Positions 6,570 to 14,571 are shown, numbered from the stretch's first letter. The stretch is DNA of 17,455 nucleotides from CAZULF01 sp964621215 (GCA_964621215.1 CAZULF010000038.1:1-17455); one strand, 5' to 3'. A program made the numbers and translations. The notes: generated from the letters alone by a model not told the origin.

Positions 6570-7163
6570 TTAAACCTTTCCCCGTCCGGCAAAAGCATGA
6601 GCAAGAGTGCCGGTGTCGATGGATTCTAATTCGCCGCCAAGCGGCACACCGTGGGCGATGCGAGAGCAGGGGAGTTGATAGTGCTTGGCTAATTGCGCGA
6701 TGTAATGTGCAGTAGCTTCGCCTTCGATTGTGGGATTAGTAGCGATCACCATTTCACGAAAACGTTCGTTAGATAAACGTTGTTTTAATAAATGAATACC
6801 AATTTCTTCTGGTCCAATACCATCTAAAGGTGATAAGCGGCCATGCAATACAAAATAAATTCCGTTGAATCCTGTTAAATCTATGGCCAACTGATCAGCG
6901 GGGGACTCAACAATACAAAGAATATCGCGATCACGTCGCGTGCTAGCACAGATAGGGCAGAGGGTATGTTCGGTAAAGGTGCGGCATGATTGACAGTGAT
7001 GTAGCGTATCCATGGCAGTAATGAGTGTATCCGCCAATAGCTTTGCGCCCTCACGATTTCGCGCCAATAAATTAAAAGCCATACGTTGTGCTGATTTGGG
7101 ACCCACCCCAGGCAGGCAACGTAGGCTTTGAATTAATTTTTGTAAAGTGGGACTGAGGCTCAT
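6570..7163 (-). CDS. recR: Recombination mediator RecR
   Basis: RecR acts with RecO (and RecF) to load RecA onto SSB-coated gaps. The 197-residue product (E. coli 201) has in order a helix-hairpin-helix (LPGVGPKSAQRMAFNLL, about 18-34), a C4 zinc finger (C57, C60, C69, C72), a Toprim domain (LCIVESPADQLAID, about 82-95; LDGIGPEEIGI), and the C-terminal GVPLGGELESID segment. Its ATG overlaps the ybaB stop by one base (TAATG), so it is coupled in the dnaX-ybaB-recR operon found in many gammaproteobacteria. Confidence 0.98.
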   Translation of the reverse strand: MSLSPTLQKLIQSLRCLPGVGPKSAQRMAFNLLARNREGAKLLADTLITAMDTLHHCQSCRTFTEHTLCPICASTRRDRDILCIVESPADQLAIDLTGFNGIYFVLHGRLSPLDGIGPEEIGIHLLKQRLSNERFREMVIATNPTIEGEATAHYIAQLAKHYQLPCSRIAHGVPLGGELESIDTGTLAHAFAGRGKV

Positions 7164-7504
7164 TAGGAGAGTAATGATCCAAAACCACCAGCAGGCAAAC
7201 CACCCATGCCACCAGCACCGCCAGCAACATCATCCATAATACGTTTGGTGGCTTCTTCGATTTTGCGTGCAGCATCGTTATACGCAGCCGCCACTAAATC
7301 TTCCAAAATTTCTTTTTCATCTTTTAGTAAGTTAGGACTAATAAATACAGAATGCACACGGTGCGTACCATCCACTTTTACTTTCACTAAACCTGCACCA
7401 GCAACACCTTCAACCATCAAGGCTTTAATATCACGTTGTGCTTGTTCAAGCTTGGATTGTAATTGTTGCGCTTGTTTCATTAACTCATTCAAATTCGGTT
7501 TCAT
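7163..7504 (-). CDS. ybaB: YbaB/EbfC nucleoid-associated protein
   Basis: This small dimeric DNA-binding protein of 113 residues (E. coli 109) is dominated by an N-terminal helix (LNELMKQAQQLQSKLEQAQRD, in part) followed by the family's VxVxxxGxHxVxxVxIxP-type sheet (VKVKVDGTHRVHSVFISP). A Gly/Ala/Met-rich tail (GGAGGMGGLPAGGFGS) closes it. It sits 3 bases after dnaX and overlaps recR by one base, an arrangement typical of the family. Its role in the dnaX-recR operon is not well settled. Confidence 0.97.
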   Translation of the reverse strand: MKPNLNELMKQAQQLQSKLEQAQRDIKALMVEGVAGAGLVKVKVDGTHRVHSVFISPNLLKDEKEILEDLVAAAYNDAARKIEEATKRIMDDVAGGAGGMGGLPAGGFGSLLS

Positions 7505-7507
7505 GGA

Positions 7508-9097
7508 TTATTTTTCCTCTTGAGATAGTATAGGTTTAATCGATCCTGGTTCAATCGATGCATCAAATCGTTGCATCAATAATTGTAATCCTGGATCGGC
7601 TGCTAAGGTTTGCTGAGCAGACTGTTGCCACGCCGCTTTTTCCTGTTTTTCCAGATTCGCTGGGCAAGGAAGTCCCGACGCGCCAATGTCGATTTTAACA
7701 CAAATTGTACGATTGAAATAGCTAGATAATGCGTCATTTAATTTTTGTTGACTTATGCTATTTAGCATAGCTCCCTGGCTACCATCCAGTAGCAGGGTAA
7801 TATTATCTCCCTCAAATGACTTAAGGATACTATAATTTGCCAGCAGTTTCGCAGGTCCCACGGCATTAAGTTTCTGCACTATAGTATTCCAGTCAGGCGT
7901 AGTCCCTTCTATAGCCTCGTCGTCCCGCGATTTATTCGCGGGATCCAGCTCGTGTCGATGTGTTTTGGACCCTGCGGTCAAATCGCGGGACGACAATTCT
8001 TCATGCTCCACCGCAGCAACCGGTGCAAATGCCAACATGCGCAACATGCACATTTCAAACCCGAGTCGTGGAGAAGGGGCATAGGGTAAATCGCGCTTAC
8101 TTTGTAATGCAATTTGATAATAAAGTTGAATGGTTTCTTTATTAAATTGCTGTGCTAACGCACTCATCGCAGATGACGCGGCATAGACTTCAGCAGCAGT
8201 TGGCACTACTTGCAGGATGCTGAGTTGATGTAATGCTTCTAATAAGATATCGAGCACATGTGTGAAATCGACACCATCAATTTGTAATCGTTGAATAGCT
8301 GCTAATAACACCTCACCACGATTTGCAGACAACGCTTGCAATAACTCAATAATCGCTTCTTCAGTCACACCACCTAATAATTCAATCACCGATTGCTCGG
8401 TAATATTCGCTTGGCTAAATGCAATCACCTGATCTAATAAACTTAATGCATCGCGCATACTGCCATTAGCGGCTTTCGCTATGGCAGGTAATGCCGTGGG
8501 AATAAACATCACTTTTTCTGCTTGTAAAATATCAGCTAAACGACCACTGATTTGTTCTGCCGTCATGCTTTTTAATTGAAATTGTAAACAACGCGATAAC
8601 ACAGTGACCGGTAAGCGTTCTGGATCGGTCGTGGCTAAAATAAAAATCACATGTGCAGGTGGTTCTTCTAATGTTTTTAATAGCGCGTTGAAACTGTGAT
8701 TCGACAGCATGTGTACTTCATCGATGAGATAAATTTTGTAACGACCCACCGTCGGCATATATTGCACGTTATCAAGCAAATCACGAGTATCTTCCACTCG
8801 TGTGCGTGATGCTGCATCGATTTCCATTAAATCGATAAACTGTCCTTGTTCGATCGCCATACAATTGGCGCATTTCAAACAAGGTGTAGCGGTAATGCCT
8901 TGCTCACAATTGAGGCACTTTGCCAAAATGCGCGCAAAAGTGGTTTTACCAACACCGCGGGTACCAGTTAATAAATAAGCGTGATGTAATCGATTTTGTT
9001 CTAACGCATGCGTGAGTGCGCGTACGATATGTTGTTGACCAACGATATCAGCGAAAGTCCGAGGTCGCCATTTCCGTGCTAAAACTTGATGACTCAT
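7508..9097 (-). CDS. dnaX: DNA polymerase III subunit tau (DnaX)
   Basis: This is the clamp-loader ATPase of the replicase. Numbering is from ATG 9097; a TTG two codons earlier is possible, but the ATG gives MSHQVLARKWRP and places the zinc Cys at 64, 73, 76 and 79 exactly as in E. coli. Walker A is GTRGVGKT (45-52), Walker B LIDEVH (124-129), and SRC (168-170) is the sensor/arginine-finger region. The 529-residue length is shorter than E. coli tau (643) but retains a tau-type C-terminal domain (about 405-500). No A-AAA-AAG slippery site is seen where gamma would end, so tau alone is likely. Residues about 368-393, in the linker between the ATPase part and the tau part, are encoded by an in-frame palindromic repeat. 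dnaX lies about 35 bases after ffs. Confidence 0.97.
   Translation of the reverse strand: MSHQVLARKWRPRTFADIVGQQHIVRALTHALEQNRLHHAYLLTGTRGVGKTTFARILAKCLNCEQGITATPCLKCANCMAIEQGQFIDLMEIDAASRTRVEDTRDLLDNVQYMPTVGRYKIYLIDEVHMLSNHSFNALLKTLEEPPAHVIFILATTDPERLPVTVLSRCLQFQLKSMTAEQISGRLADILQAEKVMFIPTALPAIAKAANGSMRDALSLLDQVIAFSQANITEQSVIELLGGVTEEAIIELLQALSANRGEVLLAAIQRLQIDGVDFTHVLDILLEALHQLSILQVVPTAAEVYAASSAMSALAQQFNKETIQLYYQIALQSKRDLPYAPSPRLGFEMCMLRMLAFAPVAAVEHEELSSRDLTAGSKTHRHELDPANKSRDDEAIEGTTPDWNTIVQKLNAVGPAKLLANYSILKSFEGDNITLLLDGSQGAMLNSISQQKLNDALSSYFNRTICVKIDIGASGLPCPANLEKQEKAAWQQSAQQTLAADPGLQLLMQRFDASIEPGSIKPILSQEEK
7919..7994. repeat. Palindromic repeat, family B, inside dnaX
   Basis: Perfect 15-bp inverted arms, GTCGTCCCGCGATTT (7919-7933) and its complement (7980-7994), are separated by 46 bases. 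The left arm also makes its own hairpin (CCCGCGA 7924-7930 with TCGCGGG 7936-7942). A GGATCC follows that hairpin, and a small GACC/GGTC hairpin is at 7968-7979. It is read in frame by dnaX as a polar linker. Half of it matches the element at 10378-10405. Confidence 0.8.
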
Positions 9098-9111
9098 AGT
9101 CAAACCAATTT

Positions 9112-9150
9112 AAAAAATAAAGGATCTTGGCGGCGACTTCACCAGCCGCC
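9112..9150 (-). terminator. Probable terminator of ffs
   Basis: On the minus strand GGCGGC (9145-9150) can pair with GCCGCC (9129-9134) at the 3' end of the RNA, and a T-rich run (9112-9120) follows. The arms overlap the mature 3' stem. It lies between ffs and dnaX, so leakiness would let ffs transcripts feed dnaX. Confidence 0.45.
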
Positions 9151-9241
9151 TCTCGGCACACGCGTCCAAAACTACCGTTGCTTCCTTCCGGACCTGGCGG
9201 GGTTCGCCTTGTAGCATTGCGAGAGAACCGATGAAGTCACC
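9132..9241 (-). ncRNA. ffs: 4.5S signal recognition particle RNA
   Basis: The minus strand carries the hallmark SRP core CAGGTCCGGAAGGAAGCA (about 9179-9196). The opposite side ACGCGTGTGCCGAG and the 5' segment GGTTCTCTCGCAATGCTAC match the bacterial 4.5S RNA layout. The ends pair: GGTGACTTCA at the 5' end with TGAAGTCGCC at the 3' end, giving about 110 nt against 114 in E. coli. With Ffh it targets nascent membrane proteins to FtsY. It sits between rimK and dnaX on the same strand. A promoter is visible just upstream, with its predicted start some 10 bases before the mature 5' end, consistent with 5' trimming. Confidence 0.96.
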
Positions 9242-9257
9242 ATAACAAAGAGCCGCC

Positions 9258-9286
9258 ATGGTAGCATGCCTGTCGTGGGGAAACAA
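9258..9286 (-). promoter_or_regulatory. ffs promoter
   Basis: On the minus strand TTGTTT (9281-9286) and an extended -10, TGC-TACCAT (TACCAT at 9258-9263), are separated by 17 bases. The G/C-rich segment just after the -10 resembles a discriminator of stringently controlled stable-RNA genes. It lies a few bases after the rimK stop. Confidence 0.6.
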
Positions 9287-9291
9287 TGAGA

Positions 9292-10197
9292 TTATCCTTT
9301 CCCTCGTGTTTTAGTGTGGTGCGGTTTAGCGTGTTCTTCAATAAATCGAATAATAGTGTTAGCAATATCTTTGCCGGTGGTGTTTTCAATGCCTTCTAGA
9401 CCTGGAGTGGCATTGACTTCCATGATTAATGGACCGCGTTCTGAACGTATAATATCAACCCCCGCAACATTTAAGCCCATGATTTTGGCAGCGCGTACGG
9501 CAGTTTTACGTTCTTCGGCTGAAATTTTAATGAGTTTGGCACTCCCACCACGATGTAGATTAGAGCGAAATTCACCGGGAAGGGCTTGACGTTGCATGGC
9601 AGCGACCACTTTCCCATCGATGACAAAACAGCGAATATCAGCGCCTTCGGCTTCTTTAATGTACTCTTGTACCATGATGTTGGCATCGAGATTAAAAAAT
9701 GCTTCAATAACACTACGCGCAGCGTTACGTGTTTCAGCTAATACGACCCCCAGTCCTTGTGTACCTTCTAATAGTTTGATCACTAATGGCGCACCGCCCA
9801 CCATGTCTACTAAGTCATCAATATCATCGGGCGAATTAGCGAAGCCGGTGATAGGTAAGCCAATACCACGCCGAGATAATAATTGTAATGAGCGAAGTTT
9901 ATCGCGCGCCCGGGTAATAGCGACGGATTCATTAATACTAAACACGCCCATCATTTCGAATTGACGCACTACGGCTGTACCATAAAAAGCAATCGATGCC
10001 CCAATACGCGGAATCACCGCATCAAATTGTGGTAAGGGCTCGCCTTTATAGTGAATCATAGGATGGCCAGAATTGATATTCATATAACAGCGCAAAGGAT
10101 CGATGACTTGCACTTCATGTCCACGAAGCTTAGCCGCTTCGACCAACCGTCGTGTTGAATATAAGCTAGCTTTTCTTGAAAGAATGGCAATTTTCAT
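9292..10197 (-). CDS. rimK: RimK-type ATP-grasp glutamate ligase
   Basis: RimK adds glutamates to the C-terminus of ribosomal protein S6 and can make poly-glutamate. The 301-residue product (E. coli 300) is closely similar along its whole length: an N-terminal MKIAILSRKASLYSTRRLVEAA, the ATP-grasp nucleotide region (VIKLLEGTQGLGVVLAE, about 158-174; MVQEYIKEAEGADIRCFVIDG, in part), RQALPGEFRSNLHRGG substrate region, and the metal-binding IMEVNATPGLEG near 261-272. The ribosome site is weak. It is the upstream gene of the ffs-dnaX strand, but ffs has its own promoter. S6 as substrate is inferred from the family. Confidence 0.95.
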   Translation of the reverse strand: MKIAILSRKASLYSTRRLVEAAKLRGHEVQVIDPLRCYMNINSGHPMIHYKGEPLPQFDAVIPRIGASIAFYGTAVVRQFEMMGVFSINESVAITRARDKLRSLQLLSRRGIGLPITGFANSPDDIDDLVDMVGGAPLVIKLLEGTQGLGVVLAETRNAARSVIEAFFNLDANIMVQEYIKEAEGADIRCFVIDGKVVAAMQRQALPGEFRSNLHRGGSAKLIKISAEERKTAVRAAKIMGLNVAGVDIIRSERGPLIMEVNATPGLEGIENTTGKDIANTIIRFIEEHAKPHHTKTRGKG

Positions 10198-10324
10198 CAG
10201 TGTGTCTCATTTATATTCACAGAAAAATTATTCTATGAATATTAAAAAATGCTATAAACGCGTCGGGTTTTGTGTGATAATAACCAGCTTTCAGTAGTAT
10301 ATGCAACAGCGTTGTATTGGGTAG

Positions 10325-10330
10325 TATAAA
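10325..10330 (+). promoter_or_regulatory. Candidate recA -10 box
   Basis: TATAAA within TAGTATAAAAT lies about 120 bases upstream of recA; the -35 at 17 bases (TGCAAC) is poor. No CTGT-N8-ACAG LexA box is seen anywhere in 10198-10449. Confidence 0.3.
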
Positions 10331-10377
10331 ATTTTTCAAAGTTTGTATTTTTTTAAATCTTTTGAGCTCTTCAATAT

Positions 10378-10405
10378 GGATCCCGCGGACAAGCCGCGGG
10401 ACGAC
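10378..10405. repeat. Palindromic repeat, family B, half copy upstream of recA
   Basis: The hairpin CCCGCGG (10382-10388) with CCGCGGG (10394-10400) and a 5-base loop is flanked by GGAT and ACGAC. It matches the left half of the dnaX-embedded element, differing mainly in the loop and its neighbours. It lies in the recA leader, 45 bases before the ATG. Confidence 0.7.
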
Positions 10406-10449
10406 GAAGAGGGAATGGGACAAATTAACTTCAACAGTAGGATAAAAAA

Positions 10450-11508
10450 ATGGCTGACAATCGTATTGATGACAATCGCAGCAAGGCGCTTGCTGCAGCG
10501 TTAGGCCAAATTGAACGACAATTTGGTAAAGGTAGTATTATGCGGATGGGGGAAGCGACAGCGATCCCAGAAATCGATTTAATTTCCACCGGCTCATTAG
10601 GCTTGGATATTGCATTGGGTGGCGGTTTACCTAAAGGTCGAATTATTGAAATTTATGGCCCTGAATCTTCAGGTAAAACAACATTAACATTACAAGTTAT
10701 CGCTGAAGTGCAAAAGAAGGGTGGCACCGCAGCCTTCATCGATGCAGAACATGCACTCGATCCTAATTATGCTGAAAAACTGGGAGTAAATGTAAAAGAT
10801 TTACTCATTTCACAACCGGATACGGGTGAACAAGCGCTAGAAATTACCGACATGTTGGTACGTTCTGGCGGACTCGATGTGATTGTCATTGACTCCGTGG
10901 CTGCTCTGACACCTAAAGCTGAAATTGAAGGTGAAATGGGTGATCAACATATGGGATTACAAGCACGTTTGATGTCACAAGCATTGCGTAAGCTGACCGC
11001 GAATATTAAACGTTCCAATTGTATGGTGATTTTCATTAACCAAATTCGTATGAAAATCGGTGTGATGTTTGGTAGCCCAGAAACCACCACCGGCGGAAAT
11101 GCGTTGAAGTTTTACGCTTCTGTGCGTTTGGATATTCGTCGTACCGGCGCTATCAAAAAGGGCGACGAAATATTAGGTAATGAAACCCGCGTTAAAGTAG
11201 TGAAGAATAAAGTAGCACCGCCATTTAAAGAAGCGGCATTTGAAATTTATTACGGCGAAGGTATTTCACGCGAAGGTGAAATCATCGAGCTGGGTGCGAA
11301 ACTGGATCTGATTGAAAAATCGGGTTCATGGTATAGCTATAACGGCGAACGTATTGGCCAAGGCAAAGATAACGTGCGTCAGTTCTTGAAAGAGCGACCA
11401 GAAGTGGCTGCGGATATTGAAGCTAAAGTTCGTGCGCATGCAATGGCAGCGCTGAAGCGTGCACCGGCCGTGGCAGCGGAGGAATTAGCGGAGGAGGTTG
11501 AATTCTGA
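10450..11508 (+). CDS. recA: Recombinase RecA
   Basis: RecA is the ATP-dependent strand-exchange protein of recombination and repair. The 352-residue product (E. coli 353) has Walker A GPESSGKT (70-77), catalytic E100 (FIDAEHALD), Walker B VIVID (145-149), the DNA-binding loop-2 region (GSPETTTGGNALKFYAS, about 208-224) and an acidic tail (EELAEEVEF). AGGA at 10439-10442 precedes the ATG by 7 bases. It heads a tight recA-recX-alaS series with lysC close behind; the recX start lies within the recA stop. The leader carries a family B palindromic repeat and no canonical LexA box, so SOS control of the E. coli kind is not supported. Confidence 0.99.
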   Translation: MADNRIDDNRSKALAAALGQIERQFGKGSIMRMGEATAIPEIDLISTGSLGLDIALGGGLPKGRIIEIYGPESSGKTTLTLQVIAEVQKKGGTAAFIDAEHALDPNYAEKLGVNVKDLLISQPDTGEQALEITDMLVRSGGLDVIVIDSVAALTPKAEIEGEMGDQHMGLQARLMSQALRKLTANIKRSNCMVIFINQIRMKIGVMFGSPETTTGGNALKFYASVRLDIRRTGAIKKGDEILGNETRVKVVKNKVAPPFKEAAFEIYYGEGISREGEIIELGAKLDLIEKSGSWYSYNGERIGQGKDNVRQFLKERPEVAADIEAKVRAHAMAALKRAPAVAAEELAEEVEF

Positions 11509-11939
11509 GTGAGTTAAAAGCTATTCAGGATTCTGCTTTGGCCTTGTTAGCCCGACGTGAACATTCACGTCGGGAATTAGCAAACAAACTGGCAAAGAAA
11601 TATGCCCAGTCTGAACTAATAAACCAAGTCTTAGACGAGCTAAAGCAAGCAGGTTGGCAAAGCGATGCGCGCTTTGCGGCAGCTTATATTTCAGCTCGTG
11701 CAGCACGAGGCTTTGGCCCGCAACATATTCAGCAAGAGTTGCAAGCACGTGGTGTAGATGCGGAGTTAATTGAGCAAGCATTTTTTGAAGCGGAAATAGA
11801 GTGGACAGAATTAGCTAAAAAAGTACGAATTAAACGCTTTGGCGCACAAGCACCAAAAACTTTTTTAGACAAAGTAAAACAACAGCGTTTTATGCAATAT
11901 CGAGGATTTGAATTTCACTATGAACATGAAGAGCAGTAA
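11505..11939 (+). CDS. recX: RecX, RecA modulator, with apparent CTG start
   Basis: RecX binds RecA filaments and limits their extension. The product has the RecX three-helix repeats: ALALLARREHSRRELANKL at the N-terminus, then LDELKQAGWQSDARFAAAYISAR and FGPQHIQQELQARGVD (written in part). Length is 144 residues from CTG 11505. No ATG or GTG exists in this frame upstream of the conserved part. TTG 11538 would remove 11 residues including part of the first helix. CTG 11505 overlaps the recA stop (CTGA) and sits 6 bases after a near-perfect AGGAGGT (11492-11498), so I prefer it; ATT 11502 is a poorer alternative. The 3' end overlaps alaS by about 20 bases. Confidence 0.88.
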   Translation: MSELKAIQDSALALLARREHSRRELANKLAKKYAQSELINQVLDELKQAGWQSDARFAAAYISARAARGFGPQHIQQELQARGVDAELIEQAFFEAEIEWTELAKKVRIKRFGAQAPKTFLDKVKQQRFMQYRGFEFHYEHEEQ

Positions 11940-14529
11940 TGAACTTCGACAAGCTTTTTTGAATTACTTTAAAAAGAAAGGGCATACTGTTGTCCCCAGT
12001 AGTTCATTGGTACCGCACAATGACGCCACATTATTATTTACGAATGCCGGTATGGTACAGTTTAAAGATGTGTTTTTAGGTTTGGACAAACGCGATTACG
12101 TGCGCGCAGCGACGTCACAAAAATGTGTACGTGCCGGTGGCAAACATAATGATTTAGAAAATGTTGGTTATACCGCACGTCATCATACTTTTTTTGAAAT
12201 GTTGGGTAATTTTAGTTTTGGCGATTATTTCAAAAAAGAGGCAATTCATTTTGCTTGGGAATTTTTAACGCAAGATTTAGCGATTCCAACAGAAAAACTC
12301 TGGATCACTGTTTTTAAAGACGATGATGAAGCGGCAGCGATTTGGCAAAATGAAATCGGTTTGCCCGCTGAGCGTATTATTCGTTGTGGTGAAAAAAGTA
12401 ATTTTTGGTCGATGGGAGATACTGGCCCATGCGGACCGTGCACAGAAATTTTTTATGATCATGGACCATCAGTAGAAGGTGGCTTGCCAGGGACACCAGA
12501 AGAAGATGGTGATCGTTATGTTGAGATTTGGAATTTAGTATTCATGCAATTTGATCGTGCGCCTGATGGTCAATTGCAGCCATTACCGAAACCTTCTGTC
12601 GATACGGGTATGGGATTGGAACGCGTTGCTGCGGTGTTGCAAGGTGTACACAATAATTATGACACTGATGTGTTTAGTACTATTTTAAAAGCGATTTCAC
12701 GCTTGTGCCAAAACCCCGATATGAAAAATACCTCCATGCGCGTGATTGCCGATCACATTCGCTCCTGTGCCTTTTTAATTGCAGAAGGAATATTGCCCTC
12801 GAATGAGGGGCGTGGTTATGTGTTACGACGTATTATTCGTCGCGCGATTCGTCATGGTCACAAATTAGGTTTAAGTGAAGTTTTCTTTTATAAATTAGTT
12901 GCACCCTTAGTCGAAACCATGGGGCAAGGCTATCCTGAATTAGCGCAAGGACAAGCGCAAATCGAGCAGGCATTACAGCAGGAAGAAAACCAATTCCTCA
13001 AGACATTAGATCAAGGCATGCGTATTTTAGAGCAGGACATTGCGGGTATAACGGATAATGTAATTCCGGGTGAAACGATTTTCCGCTTGTATGATACCTA
13101 TGGTTTTCCTCCTGATTTAACGGGCGATATTGCCAGAGAACGTGGATTGATCCTTGATACAGATGGTTTTGAACGTGAAATGTCAAAGCAGCGGACTTTA
13201 TCGCAAAACGCTAGCAAATTTACAACACAATATCATCATCAACTGGATGTGCAAACTGAAAGTGAATTTACCGGTTATGAAGGCTTGGAAACACATGATA
13301 ATGTGACTGAACTATTCCACGAAGGTAAGTCAGTTAAACAACTGAAAGCTAACGAACAGGGCGGCTTAGTATTAGTGCAAACGCCTTTTTATGCAGAAAG
13401 TGGTGGTCAAGTTGGTGATAGTGGTGTGATTAAAACCACAACGGGAGTGTTTCAAGTCAACGATACCCAAAAACGCCAAAAAGCGATAGTGCATTTAGGG
13501 CAAGTCGTTTCGGGCTATATTGAACGAGGTCAGGCTGCCATAGCGACCGTGGATTATGTGAAACGGTGTGCGACAGCATTAAACCACTCGGCTACACATT
13601 TATTGCATGCAGCATTGAGAAAAGTGCTAGGCACGCACGTGCAACAGAAAGGTTCGTTGGTCGCGCCGGATCGTTTACGATTTGATTTTTCGCATCACTC
13701 AGCGATGACTGAGGAACAATTACAGCAAGTAGAGCGACTGGTCAATCAACAGATTATGGCTAATCATAAAGTTGAAACGCATTTACTTAGCCAAGATGAA
13801 GCATTACAACGCGGCGCGATGGCGTTATTCGGTGAAAAATACGACGATCATGTACGTGTATTAGAAATGGGCGATTTCTCCATGGAACTCTGTGGCGGGA
13901 CGCACGTACAACGTACGGGTGATATAGGCTTACTTAAGGTCATTGCGGAGACGGGCATTGCAGCTGGAGTGCGTCGTATTGAAGCCGTGACCGGTGATGC
14001 CGCCCTTGACTACATAGATGCACAACAAAGCTGTTTACAGCAAGTGTCAAATTTGTTAAAAACATCGTGGGACAAAACGGCAGCCAAATTACAGGAGACT
14101 TTAACCCAGCAACGCCAATTACAAAAACAATTGGAACAAATGTCATCCAAATTGGCTGGCAATGTGAGCGCAGATTTGGCGAACCAAGCCGAACGGGTTG
14201 GAGAGGTAAGTTTAATCGCGGCAAAAGTTCAGGTGGCGGATGTTAAGGGTTTAAGAGAATTAGCTGACCAATTAAAAAGCCGGTTAACGGAGGCGGTTAT
14301 CGTGTTAGGCACCGCTGTAGATGGAAAAGTCCATTTATTAGCAAGCGTCAGTAAATCACTTAATGATAGAATACATGCTGGTGAGCTAGTGAATGAATTA
14401 GCTACGCAGGTTGGTGGCAAGGGTGGCGGCAAAGCTGATCAAGCACAAGCCGGTGGCACCCAACCTGAGAAATTAGATGCGGCATTGGCCTCGGTGAAGG
14501 AGCGGGTTAAAGTAAAATTACGTGGTTAA
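11920..14529 (+). CDS. alaS: Alanyl-tRNA synthetase
   Basis: This class II synthetase charges tRNA-Ala and edits mischarged Ser and Gly. The product is 869 residues from ATG 11920 (E. coli 876). The catalytic domain begins with ELRQAFLNYFKKKGHTVV and carries the class II motif region around RHHTFFEMLGNFSFGDYF. The editing domain has HxxxH at H556/H560 (NHSATHLLH) and CxxxH at C658/H662 (CGGTH), both 8 residues before the E. coli positions. The Gly-rich C-Ala segment (GGKGGGKADQAQAGG) is at about 832-846. TTG 11908 and ATG 11926 are alternative starts; GAGGA at 11902-11906 is rather far from either ATG. The start lies inside recX. The last two codons and the stop lie in a 19-bp tandem duplication. 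Confidence 0.98.
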   Translation: MNMKSSNELRQAFLNYFKKKGHTVVPSSSLVPHNDATLLFTNAGMVQFKDVFLGLDKRDYVRAATSQKCVRAGGKHNDLENVGYTARHHTFFEMLGNFSFGDYFKKEAIHFAWEFLTQDLAIPTEKLWITVFKDDDEAAAIWQNEIGLPAERIIRCGEKSNFWSMGDTGPCGPCTEIFYDHGPSVEGGLPGTPEEDGDRYVEIWNLVFMQFDRAPDGQLQPLPKPSVDTGMGLERVAAVLQGVHNNYDTDVFSTILKAISRLCQNPDMKNTSMRVIADHIRSCAFLIAEGILPSNEGRGYVLRRIIRRAIRHGHKLGLSEVFFYKLVAPLVETMGQGYPELAQGQAQIEQALQQEENQFLKTLDQGMRILEQDIAGITDNVIPGETIFRLYDTYGFPPDLTGDIARERGLILDTDGFEREMSKQRTLSQNASKFTTQYHHQLDVQTESEFTGYEGLETHDNVTELFHEGKSVKQLKANEQGGLVLVQTPFYAESGGQVGDSGVIKTTTGVFQVNDTQKRQKAIVHLGQVVSGYIERGQAAIATVDYVKRCATALNHSATHLLHAALRKVLGTHVQQKGSLVAPDRLRFDFSHHSAMTEEQLQQVERLVNQQIMANHKVETHLLSQDEALQRGAMALFGEKYDDHVRVLEMGDFSMELCGGTHVQRTGDIGLLKVIAETGIAAGVRRIEAVTGDAALDYIDAQQSCLQQVSNLLKTSWDKTAAKLQETLTQQRQLQKQLEQMSSKLAGNVSADLANQAERVGEVSLIAAKVQVADVKGLRELADQLKSRLTEAVIVLGTAVDGKVHLLASVSKSLNDRIHAGELVNELATQVGGKGGGKADQAQAGGTQPEKLDAALASVKERVKVKLRG

Positions 14530-14559
14530 TTAATGGAATAGTGGTTAATTAATGGAATA
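14522..14559 (+). repeat. Exact 19-bp tandem duplication across the alaS stop
   Basis: The unit GTGGTTAATTAATGGAATA occurs at 14522-14540 and again, unchanged, at 14541-14559. The first copy contains the alaS stop codon (14527-14529). The second ends directly before the lysC ribosome site (AAGGA, 14560-14564), so the copy number sets the alaS-lysC spacing. Confidence 0.95.
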
Positions 14560-14571
14560 AAGGATAAACAA

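Noticed and set aside
7900..8200. Programmed frameshift site in dnaX for gamma production
   Set aside because: No A-AAA-AAG or similar heptamer is present on the coding strand in the region where gamma would end.
9314..9964. Plus-strand frames of 91 and 122 codons opposite rimK
   Set aside because: Shadows of the highly conserved rimK sequence, without plausible ribosome sites or domains.
10290..10312. LexA-like box before recA (AGTATATGCAACAG region)
   Set aside because: Only the ACAG half-site is present; the partner CTGT is missing at the right distance.
10217..10423. 68-codon minus-strand frame over the recA leader
   Set aside because: Its start (FVVPRLVRGI) is translated family B repeat DNA, which often yields spurious small ORFs.
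11521..11781. Minus-strand 86-codon frame over recX
   Set aside because: Shadow of recX, with no independent features.
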